Position numbers and translations under genes: made by a program. 64,000 nt of DNA, taken from positions 1 to 64,000 of the forward strand of contig NW_025944357.1 of assembly GCF_000764305.2 (NCBI RefSeq), in the 5' to 3' direction. Positions 23,426 through 33,439 of the stretch are shown here, one piece after another. Each line of letters opens with the position of its first letter. The stretch's first letter is position 1. The notes under the pieces are model-generated. The model ran no database searches. It worked only from the letters and a program-made list of their open reading frames with translations, and was not told the origin of the DNA. This DNA is from Hyalella azteca. Taxonomy: Eukaryota; Arthropoda; Malacostraca; Amphipoda; Hyalellidae.

Positions 23426-24132
23426 ATTCCCTGCCTGCGCCGCACTCGCAGGATTGCTGCTCTGAATGTTGCAGAAGAGATGGGCCCTTCGATTTAAAGC
23501 GGTCATCTTTCATGAAAACTATCGGCAGCATAAAATGTTTATCGGTAATAAGAAATCTGTGATTAAGAAGCCATAGATTAAACTTAAAGATAGGCTTTAC
23601 TTGAAATCAGGAAAGCGACAGATAAAAGCTGATTACCTAAAATATGTGAATAATTTTTATTGTATTCGAATAGAATAAAATATTACTCGACATCTTGTCA
23701 TTAAATGAAAATACAACATTTATTAAAATTCTGCATAGAGCATAGTCTTAGTTTAGGTGAGATACAATAGGAATTTAGCGGCTTCTTACAGGAAGAAATA
23801 TAAATAATAATCATCCGACAATGTTCATGAACGAGCTTTATGGAATGGATAAACAATATTAAATAATGGCATCTAATATTATTGGTTTTGTTCCTAGAGT
23901 ATAACAATTGATTACCTTGAGGCAATGGTAGGTGTACGGAACATTAAACGTTAGGGATATAATACTTTTATTTATTTCATCTTACCGCTCGTTGAGGAAA
24001 AAAGGAGAAATCCACCCATTTTAGATCGCACTAAGATCGATTAAGATCGACATTTCACTCATTGGAAATTATCAGAACTGCGTCGTAGATCACGGAGTAA
24101 ATTGCTGGGAAGCTCCGGTGTCATCCAATACC
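23426..24132. other. Gene-free stretch
   Basis: Nothing recognised apart from AT-rich sequence. Confidence 0.4.
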
Positions 24133-24245
24133 TATTTCACGGCTCTAATTTGACGAGCAGCACCTTGGCTGACGTACGAAGTTACGTCAGGTCGTGGGAC
24201 ACTTACACTGAGACGTATTTCACGGCTCTAATTTGACGAGCAGCA
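24133..24245. repeat. 30-bp perfect direct repeats flanking a small hairpin
   Basis: The 30 bases starting tatttcacggctctaatttg occur at 24133-24162 and again, unchanged, at 24216-24245. Between them ctgacgta and tacgtcag (24169-24190) form an 8-bp stem. The arms contain TGACGT, the CREB/ATF half-site. Confidence 0.85.
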
Positions 24246-24295
24246 ACAATGTTGTAGTACGTTAATTGAATGAGATTTTTTTGAATGAGGAGACC

Positions 24296-24432
24296 TCCTT
24301 TTTCCCGTTTTCTATGAATTTCACGTTTTCTTTCATTTTGTTATAAAAAAATTTACACGAACAAAATGGTCTTAGATTACTGTTTGGCAAATGTGTACCA
24401 AGTTTCAAAATGATCCGTCCGTAAATAAATTT
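24296..24432. repeat. Dispersed repeat family, copy 1
   Basis: About 135 bp that aligns with 36701-36840. Shared blocks include gttttct-tgaatttcacg, tttctttcatttt and tgtgtaccaagtttcaaa followed by atccgtc-gtaaata. No ends or coding function were recognised. Confidence 0.7.
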
Positions 24433-26059
24433 TTTTTAAAGGAGACGGTCCCCTTAATTAATTGTCAATCACGATTGCTGCGGTTAACTTAAAGCAACTG
24501 TAATATTTGACTTGAACGAACCTGTCGTCTACAAAGGCATATCTAATTGGTTAAGATCAGCGTTATTTTTATGATTCATAAAAATACGTACTATCGCGTT
24601 TGCAAAGTATAAAAATACATGCCTGTAGAGTGTAGACTAAGGGAAAAATTAGTTGCGATTCAAACATCGGAGTTAACACATCTGATAAGCAGTGAACGTT
24701 CTTATAATAATTGATGTTGTTTGAAGTTCAGGAGCACGGAAAGTATTTCCAGTAATAAATAAGGAATTGATCTATTCCTAAACCATTGACAAATTTTCAA
24801 TTTTAGGTACAAAAAATCTTTTTTCAATTTCATAAGAACGTAAGGGGACAGAAGATGACGCCATCAATAATTTATAGAATTGAAGCAGCCGTTGCAGCCG
24901 AATGAACCTGACATCCCTTAATTAAGTGAAGGTTCAAATTTTATGCCCTATTTAGTTTAAAATTATCTTGATGATATAGAGCATTGTAATATTTTACAAT
25001 AATTCTTCCATGAATATGTACCTCCCGAAACATTTTGAGATGCTCGCCAGATGACTTCATTGTCCACTTAAATATAAGTAGAGGTTGACCGGAGCAAGCG
25101 ACTCAGTATGGCACGACTCGGTACATCACAAGTCTCCTGAAGACAGCATTCCAGCAAGCCGGTGGGCTCCTTTTTAGCGTGGCCCGCAAGCCCCGTGTGT
25201 CATTTGCTAATAACAGTTCTTTGGTGACTGCACTTCGTCTCTCAACTACAACTAATCTGCATAAACGCCCGTACCTGCAGCCGCTGTCGCGTGGTGCGAA
25301 TTCATCCCGAAAATATTTTATTCTTTTGAATATTAAAAGAGGGAATGTACTGGAATGTGCAATAGAACATTCTGTGAATATTACACAAGAATGTGAGATA
25401 GATCATGGAAAATTGCACACTTTAGAGTGTACAACAAATCGTGTTGCCGGCGGATGCGAGTATCGGCAGCCACGAAACGAAAATCAACGCTCTTGCGATT
25501 TTGAGTAAAATATTGCCGAATTTATATCATGAAAATCGAGCAGATCAATCGGCCAAAAAAAGACTTACCAAGGGGCAGAAGAAAAATCTTCTATGACAAA
25601 ATACGAGAATTTTTTCAAATTTTCATGTCTAGAATCTCCTGCTCGGGAGAAAAATCGAGCATATATTATTATTATTAATGATTATTAATAAATATTAATG
25701 ATTCATTGATTTCATTTAATATTATTTATGATTCATTAAAGTCATGGTGAACTTGACTTGTTCACCATTCGAATACAATAACATAAGAGAAGTTGCACGC
25801 GATATGCGTAATAAATCGAAAAATGGGGGAAACAAATTCAATTTAATAGAAGCTTCGATTGTATGAAATTGTAAAAACTAAATAAATTGTCGACAAAACC
25901 AGATGTCGCGGCAGCCGCTGCTGGCACAGGTGGACGCCGCAATTAGTTTATTTGGGAGAGGCGGCCATCCTGCGCGGCCTCTCCTCAGACCCGTGGGCGA
26001 AAACTCCGTCCATCCTAACTGCTTCATGAAACTGGCGACAGAGACGTCTCTGTGTGCTC
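24433..26059. other. Gene-free stretch
   Basis: One 109-codon open frame at 25179-25508 (+) begins ARKPRVSFANNSSLV and resembles no gene I can name with confidence. It is probably chance. A few ttattattaatgattatt-type AT repeats lie near 25665-25740. Confidence 0.35.
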
Positions 26060-26241
26060 TGTCTCTGCACAGACTGCAGAGCTGCCTGCACACTGCCCTG
26101 TCTCTGCACTGACGACAGAGCTGCCTCCACGCTGCCCCTGTCTCTGCACTGATAACAGATCCGCCAGCACACTACCGTGTCTCTGCCCTGATAACAGAGC
26201 TGAGCTGCCTCCACGCTGCACTGTCTCTGCACTGACGACAT
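26060..26241. repeat. About 40-bp minisatellite, 4.5 copies
   Basis: Units start tgtctctgcactga and contain acagagctgcctccacgctg. They begin at 26060, 26099, 26139, 26178 and 26222 (39-44 bp each, the last one partial). The array keeps frames open on both strands, so the Cys/Ser/Arg-rich ORFs here are repeat artefacts. Confidence 0.85.
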
Positions 26242-29200
26242 CTTCGACCCCAAACCGAAGTCCACAGTGGCATTGTACTTCCACCGATGCATTCACTCTC
26301 ACAGAGAAAAAATTATTTCTCACAGGAGCATTATCCTGCAAAATGAAGCATTTTACTCATCAAGAAAGCTTTCTACATCCCACCGAGGCATTTTACTCCC
26401 TCTGAAGCAGCCTAAAAAAGTAGCAATTTTCACCCCTTGTTACGTATGACAAGTAATATATGTGCGACACAATACACCCAAAACAGCGATCGCATGCCGA
26501 TGAGCATTCATTAATGCACAGTGAAAAGGCAGGAAACTCGTCCTAAATCTTGTCGAGGACCACAAAATTTCAACTCTCTCAGTTCGATACAAAATATGCA
26601 TCAAATCAGTTATGTTTCATATCATGATTCCTGACAATGTAAGTTGATCGTTAAACGTTTGTGGATAGTCATAGTTTTCCCCTTTTGTTGATGATTTCAT
26701 TGATTTGCTCTTCGATAACGAATGATTGAAATACCATTCACTCATTCACTTTCCATTCTGGGTCCAGTCGCTAATTGTTTTAGAAGACTTGGTGAAAAAA
26801 GTGAAACGGCAATTAATTTCATTTTCTTTGAGCTTGCAGTTTCCTCTTTCATTTTTACTAAATTATAAGTGAACATCAAGTACATCTGTATGAATATATT
26901 TAACGGCTGAATGAAGCAGTAAGTTAGAAGTGGGCCATACGATGTTCATTACCGAGTAATGAAGATTACATGCTGCTGTTCATGCCTATTTCATTGTACG
27001 GCATTGCCTGAGATTTTCATGACGCTTGCCATCTCTCCCGAGGCTTAGTATAGATGCAGCGGCTACGATGCCTCGGACGCTCCTAATGATGGCGCAGTCT
27101 AATGTGCTTCATGCGGAGCCTTAATTACGACTGGGGTTTGATATGGCATCGGCAGTGTCATCAGAAGTCATAAGTTGAACTTCCAATGACTTCAATTGCT
27201 GTGTGCTCATCGCCCGTGGTTTTATGGTTTTAAGGGCAGTCTTAGAAGCTGCCGGGGGATTTTTTTCTTATGATGGCAGGCTAATTTGCGTTCGTCCCTT
27301 GTGCGCATTCCAGAGAAATAGCTGGGAGTACAGTCGCTGAATTTGGTCTGGACTGAACGAAATGTCACTGTTTCTAGTGATAGCTACAGACTATATTAAA
27401 TATTTTTACCGAGTTATTTATATGGCTGTGGAATGTCGTACAAGATTTTCAGCCAATTCTGTTCCTTCATTCATTTTCTCTATTGACGCGTCCAGCCAGT
27501 AATTCAATAAAGTTTGAACTTTCGCAGGCTACTGTAGTGTATCTATGTCGGTCACTGTGCTCGTCTCCAGCAGAATATTGGGTTGGGGAATATTTATGCG
27601 CATCAAAATTGCTCGAGTGAGCACGCGCACTTCTTTAATAATGTGGAGATGCACTTGGACGTGAAGATTGTGGTTATTATCTAATCATCATTAAAATTAT
27701 TCAACATGAATCGTAAAATAAGATACAATTCAGATTTAGTGTTTTTTTATGAATTAATCCATTATTTTTTGCGGAGATGGAAAGTATGGAAGATATGTGA
27801 GGCTTCTTGACGGAAACAGAAGCCAATAAGTTTATATCCTAATAATCGTTACCATTTTAAACACAAATAAATAATTTTCTTTATATATAAAATATCTTTG
27901 TGGTTGAACTGGGTAGATATTAATCATTTAAATTAATTTTCAATAAATGGAAACATTACAATCAATCGAATCTATTCAATCGAAAAGTGATAGTATATGA
28001 ATGTGTGAAATTCGTTAAAAATAATGGAGGCAGAAATGCAGTGGCTTTACTTCCTTACATATGCTACTTCTCGAGGCAGAATTTACAATTTTCGAGCAAC
28101 AGGAAGCCATTCTTGTTCGTTACATAAATCTTTATTTTAAAGACACTATAATAGTTTTCTTGACTCGTTTGACTTCATATGATACCGTCAGTTGGATTTT
28201 ATCGAGTAATAGAGCTCAGTTCATATGGTATGTATTTCTAGTCATTTTCAAACACTATATCAGCCTCACTGACAAATGAGGCAGATTTTTCATTAAAAAA
28301 AGAACATTAATGCATCAGTATGAAAACGTTTTGTATATTAGCTGTATGATGAACTTTACTATTTGATCGTTTCAAATATAAATATTACTAATTTTTACAG
28401 CAGTTTATCGGCCATCCAATTTTTAGGAGATAGCAGGAAATTTATGTCGTTTAATATTTTGATAGAAAAATTGATTTTTTTTGTACATTCAGGTAACGAA
28501 GTTTTTCATGACAAACTGATTGATTTGTACTTTCTGTATAAGCATCGTTGGGGGTAAACGTTTCTGTCTGCGATAGTCTTCAAACGTGAAAAAAATTATT
28601 ACGATTTGAGAGTTATGAATTAGAATAATTACGTGGTATTACAATCATAACTGCTATCACAAATAAAGGTTGCACTGGGCACCTGCCCGAGGTGCTGACC
28701 ACCTACGCACCCGGGTTAGGCTTTTTAACGTAAAAACGCGGGTTTCCATAAAAAAAATCCGTAGAGTGAGTGGATTTTAAATACAACTTATGAATGCATC
28801 AAATTAATTTTATAGTTTTGAACAAAAAAAATACTTGATAGAAGCTACCAAGGAAATATCTATTAAACTTTCTTGAACAGAAAAAAACAGTCATCTCCCT
28901 ATCAAAATTTTGAGTTGGTGGCGACCGTGAATTAGGAACCGCCTAGGACTCGGACCGAACGTAAATCAGCTTCTCTATGTCCGCTTTTTGGTCTACATTC
29001 CGGTCCCCGAATCAGACAGCTACATGCGCCTGGTCCTCATTCTGCCAACTCTTGCCCTACTCTCAGGAGACTATAAAGTCGGCAAGGAGGTTCTGACTAG
29101 TCGCTGATTACGATCAGGTGGCCAACCAGACCCAGAATAACTCTAACGCGAACATAGCAACATAGCTCTGGGGCGGAGGCTGAAGCAAACACCGAATTTT

Positions 29201-29777
29201 GTTAGGGCTTACATGTATACTGCAAGCCTTAATAAAAAGCCTACATTGATTTGAGTCCAAGAATGTCCCACGTATTATAGACTTATAAATGATACTAGGT
29301 CCTCTAACTTGCTCTACAGTCATTTAGAACCTATCACACTGACATGATATCAAAACCAGAATATCCTAATGCCCCCTACATTTCAATATCAATACCAATA
29401 AACTAAAACATCCTACATCCCACGATGTCTACCCTTAAAAACATGTGCTTCCCTTAAGCAACGTCAACATTGACAGCGTCAAACTGCGTGTGACAGGGAC
29501 GTAATCTCATTTTAAATAACACCCGGGAGCCCCTAATCTAACCTTAGTTTCCCCCAGATAGTTTATCGAGGTTGACACAACCATGCCCAAGAGCATGGTC
29601 ATCCTTGCCACGAAAAGGCCGTGCAGTCCTTAACCCGACCTGAGGTTCTATTACCATGTCGGCCCTGCTTTAAAAAAAATAACTTGGCACTCCTTCCCTA
29701 ACCCCAGATTCCATCAGCTATTTCTGGGCTGCAGCAGGAGTACACAGTTTATACATTCATTAAAAAAACCTAGTGTC
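26242..29777. other. Gene-free stretch, nothing recognised
   Basis: About 3.5 kb without a recognisable gene. The part from 28,900 to 29,700 is less AT-rich than its surroundings and could be an old repeat or degenerate coding sequence, but no family was identified. Confidence 0.35.
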
Positions 29778-29782
29778 GTATC

Positions 29783-30107
29783 TGTAAAGAATTTTACTAG
29801 GCATACTTCTCTCGTGTACATAAGGTTGGGACCATTTAGGCAGGACCAGAGTTAATGAGTTCAGACAAAATTCATTGTGAACCAAACTTGACAGAGATTG
29901 TTCAGCAATTTGGTACGTTATCATTTACTTACGTTATGATCCTTTTTATTACTTGTTAACCTTGGCTATTTTCTCTATATTGTTTATAATCTCGAATAAC
30001 CTCGATTTGTGTTCAAATTGTTCATTCTTTGTTTTCAGTAACCGTTACAATCCACAACGAGTTTTCATTCCGAACAATCCCCCGAACAAAGAGCCATACT
30101 CTTTATA
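29783..30107 (+). repeat. 5' LTR of the BEL/Pao element
   Basis: The 325-bp sequence matches the 3' LTR without indels. It would carry the element's promoter. The TG start is canonical, but the end is TA instead of CA. Confidence 0.93.
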
Positions 30108-30182
30108 GTTTCAAATTGACTGACTGCAAACGACTAGAAACCCTGGTAAGATCTAATCGAGTTGAGTCAAAACAGAAGCATA

Positions 30183-31719
30183 ATGCAGCGCCCTCCACCC
30201 AATTGCAAAAGCGACGCCATGCCTGCGCATCCTGCGCATCCGTCTGGAAAACTGGCAGCTGTAACTAGGAAACAGAACCTGATAGAAGAAGAGCTCCTTA
30301 AAGATCCAATAGACTTTGTTTTGATTCGTGCGAAGTACACAGATTATTTGTTGCAGTTAGAGACCTTCCTAAAGGCCTGTGAACAAGACGTGGATGAAGA
30401 CTGGCTGAGACCCCATCGTGCTAAAATAGACTTATTTCGTTCGAAAATGGAAGATTTCCTCGCCTCTCAACGGGAGCCGGATGCTTGCTCTAGCTGTGGC
30501 AGCCGCCGGTCTGGAAGCGTTCGTTCAGCTGCTAGCTCCACAACGTCGTCAGCCAGAGTTAGGCTGGCTCAACAGCGAGCCAAGACTTACGCCGAAAAGG
30601 CCCTCTTCGATAAGGAAGAAAGGCTTCTGGAAATAGAAATGACGATTCGACGTAACCAACTTCAGCAGGAGGAGGAATTCAAGAAAATCCAACTTCAGCA
30701 GCAGGAGGAACTCACGAAAATAAACCTCCAGAAACGGAGGATCGAAATAGAGAAAGCAGATATCGAGAACAAATTTCTGGAGGAACAGCTCAATTCTTTG
30801 GAGGAGCGGCTCGATTGCTTGGACATTCCTAACTCGCCTGAATCAATTATTTTACGCGAAACCTTGAATGAACTTCAACCTATTAACCGCGAGTCGGAGA
30901 ATATTATCCCAGTGCTGCGATTTCCGGCGCCTTGAAGCAAGACGTTTTTTATCAGAGCCCTAGAAAGACAAAACGAAATTTCAAACTTATTGGCAAGAAA
31001 TCAGAAAGAAGCTTCCCTGCCTCCTAAAAAACTTGAGCCTTTTAGCGGCGAAGACGTGACCGAATTCAAGGCCTTTATGAATAGATTTGAGAGCGTAATT
31101 GAATCAAAGTGCACCAATAATCTTGATAGACTTGCATATCTGGAGCAATATACGATCAAGGATGCCCAAAAATTAGTAAAAAGCTGTCTCAACGCCGACG
31201 CGACGATCGCTTATCAGCAGGCCAAGTTGCTCCTGAAGAACGAATACGGAGACGAAATGAGGGTAGCAGACGCGTACTTAACCACGCTCCACGCTTGGCC
31301 AGAAATCAAATCCGAAGACGCCAACGGTTTTACCGAGTTGTCCCTCTATCTGATGCGCTGTCAGAATTATTTAAGGGATGCGTCTCAGGCGAACCCGCTG
31401 CAAAATCCGAAGGTAATTATGGAGGTAATACTTAAGCTCCCGTACAAGCTCAGAGAACAGTGGCGTCAGAAGACGCGTTCCTTGATGCGGTCTTCTAGAC
31501 TCGTGATTTTCGAGCATTTGGTTGAATTTATTAAAGACCACGTAGATTTGTTGAAGCAGCCACTGTTTGGTAACATTTCGGATAGAATGGTCGAGAATGA
31601 AATGAAGGCCGCAACACAAGGGAGCAAAAGGATTCTAGCTTCTATTTCAAGTAACCTTAGAAATGAGAAAAGTTGTGTATGCTGCAGAAAGAATAACCAC
31701 ACACTTTCAGAATGTTNTA
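30183..31719 (+). pseudogene. BEL/Pao gag (DUF1759 type) with an in-frame stop
   Basis: From the ATG at 30183 the frame encodes an N-terminal half rich in Gln/Glu/Lys with a predicted coiled coil (repeated LQQEEE and LQQQEEL stretches, about residues 150-215). It stops at a TGA at 30933-30935, and the same frame then continues without another stop to about 31719. The second half matches the retroelement gag domain DUF1759 (PFSGEDVTEFKAFMNRFESV, YLEQYTIKDAQKLV). It ends in a zinc knuckle with CX2CX4HX4C spacing (CVCCRKNNHTLSEC). An N lies at 31717. Whether the TGA is a nonsense mutation or a read-through site cannot be told from one copy. Confidence 0.85.
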
Positions 31720-31721
31720 GA

Positions 31722-31854
31722 GTAAGTACTAAGTGTTGCAACAGTCAGCCTGTACTAATTACTTTGTTCAATAGCTGATTTGATTTATACTGTTTATAAT
31801 CGTTTTCTATGTATTTGTATTTATGTAACTTGTAACAATCTGTTATTTATACAG
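31722..31854 (+). other. Intron-like insertion inside the gag region
   Basis: This 133-bp AT-rich segment begins gtaagtac and ends ttatacag, so it has good splice consensus at both ends. Family-like sequence with further Cys/His spacing (CKICQRSHLTAMH) resumes downstream. It could be a real intron of the element or a small insertion or decayed stretch. Confidence 0.4.
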
Positions 31855-32069
31855 GGTTCTATACTGAGACCAGATCGTGAGATGCTTTAACCTCTCTAAG
31901 GTTTGTAGATCGAAACCAATTTGTAAGATATGTCAACGCTCGCATCTAACAGCGATGCACAAGGAAGTCGATCCGTCATCGTAACAGGGAGAGAGGTCAC
32001 CAATTTAAGAGTTGAACACCAGTCTTCCGTCGTCGCTTTCTCAGCCGTAGAGGAAATGCAGCCTCTGTA

Positions 32070-32775
32070 ACGAGCGATAATGTCACGAATTTCGTTGGCG
32101 GAATCCGGGAATTTAGAGAAGTGCTAAAATCGTGGAATAAAGTTAATTTTGAAAATTGGTTGCTTCGACGAAACATTTCATGGAAATTTAATCCGCCTTA
32201 CGCAAGCGGATCCGCCTTAGGTCATGGAGGCCTAATGGGAAGGGCTGATTCGAGGCGTTCGAAAAATTTCAACATCTCTGCTACTCGAGCAACCTTTGAA
32301 GTTGACAAATGAAAGCCTGAATACTCTCTTCTTCGAAGTCGAAAGTATATTGGATAGCTGACCCCTCACCCCGTTATCAGATGACCAGAATGACTGTGAT
32401 GCTCATTCTCCAACCCACCTGCTCCTGAACTCGACCCCATCGTTGCCTCCAGGCGTGTTCCAGCCATCGGACATCTACCTTAACGTCGCTGGCGTCAGAC
32501 GCAACATCTCGCAGAAACCTTGGACTAGTTTGGACGCGAATACTTGCCTTTACTTCAGACGAGACAGAAGTGGAACAAGGAAGAAAGCCAGGAGACCTGG
32601 TTATAGTCTCGGACATAATTTGGCCACGAAATCAGGGGCCACTGGGCCGCGTCGGAAAACTCTCTTCAAACAAAGATGGAAGAGTTCGAAGGGTCAAATT
32701 CATATATGTAAATTTAAAGACGGCTCAGTTACTCAATTAGGGACTTTAATTATTGAGCTACCAATTTCAAGCTAG
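32070..32775 (+). pseudogene. BEL/Pao integrase C-terminal remnant
   Basis: Translations in shifting frames give SDNVTNFVGG (family SDNGTNF, with the catalytic Asp retained and Gly replaced by Val), NISWKFNPPYAS, and STPSLPPGVFQPSDIY with FKDGSV near the end. All are typical of the integrase tail of BEL/Pao pol. Frameshifts separate the pieces. The integrase remnant follows shortly after the gag remains, which marks the internal deletion. Confidence 0.8.
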
Positions 32776-32913
32776 CACTGCTAATGCCAACTGATTTAGC
32801 TTTCTCGTTTTATCAGTTAGTACATTTTAACCCGTCCGTTAAGATCTAGTTCTAGGAATAAAATCTCCTTCTCATTTAGACTTCGATCAGCCCGTCTTTA
32901 AATTTGGGGCCGG

Positions 32914-33238
32914 TGTAAAGAATTTTACTAGGCATACTTCTCTCGTGTACATAAGGTTGGGACCTTTTAGGCAGGACCAGAGTTAATGAGCTCAGACAAA
33001 ATTCATTTTGAACCAAACTTGACAGAGATTGTTCAGCAATTTGGTACGTTATCATTTACTTACGTTATGATACTTTTTATTACTTGTTAACCTTGGCTAT
33101 TTTCTCTATATTGTTTATAATCTCGAATAACCTCGATTTGTGTTCAAATTGTTCATTCTTTGTTTTCAGAAACCGTTACAATCCACAACGAGTTTTCATT
33201 CCGAACAATCCCCCGAACAAAGAGCCATACTCTTTATA
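32914..33238 (+). repeat. 3' LTR of the BEL/Pao element
   Basis: Same length as the 5' LTR, with about five substitutions. It is followed directly by the target duplication gtatc. Confidence 0.93.
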
Positions 33239-33279
33239 GTATCTCTAACCTGGCGTTAACCTGACGAGTCCCATCCGAC

Positions 33280-33379
33280 TGCGGAAGGGACCCGCTAGGG
33301 TCCCACCGCGTCCGCAAAAGAACCCGCGCGAGACGCGCGAAGGACGGCACAGTCTTTCGTTCTTGAGCACGAAAGACTG
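33280..33379. other. GC-rich compound hairpin next to the LTR element
   Basis: gggaccc-gcta-gggtccc (33287-33304) is nested between tgcgga and tccgca. It is followed by an 11-bp stem cagtctttcgt/acgaaagactg (33350-33379, 8-base loop). This patch is much more GC-rich than its flanks. No gene is evident. Confidence 0.6.
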
Positions 33380-33439
33380 CGTCGCAAGGGATTGTGGATG
33401 AGGCTTCATCAGAATCTACGAAGAACCTGGATTGCCGGG

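Larger units (their letters stand above)
29783..33238 (+). mobile_element. BEL/Pao LTR retrotransposon, internally deleted
   Basis: Flanked by two 325-bp direct LTRs (29783-30107 and 32914-33238), each starting tgtaaag and ending ctttata, with a 5-bp target duplication gtatc at 29778-29782 and 33239-33243. The LTRs differ at only about five positions by eye, suggesting a fairly recent insertion. A short G-rich run (ttggggccgg) just before the 3' LTR could be the polypurine tract. The interior is only 2.8 kb. It keeps a gag with a CCHC knuckle and the end of the integrase, but lacks protease, reverse transcriptase and RNase H. The element is therefore non-autonomous. Confidence 0.93.

Noticed and set aside
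25179..25508. 109-codon ORF beginning ARKPRVSFANNSSLV, which recalls the RVxF motif of protein phosphatase 1 regulatory subunits
   Set aside because: Only the short motif matches; the rest lacks the carbohydrate-binding region and no partner exons were found, so it is probably chance.
25878..26405. Cys/Ser/Gln-rich ORFs on both strands
   Set aside because: Explained by the 40-bp tandem repeat.
28900..29770. Possible mitochondrial insertion or old coding sequence, suggested by a change in composition
   Set aside because: No recognisable mitochondrial gene or protein family in any frame.
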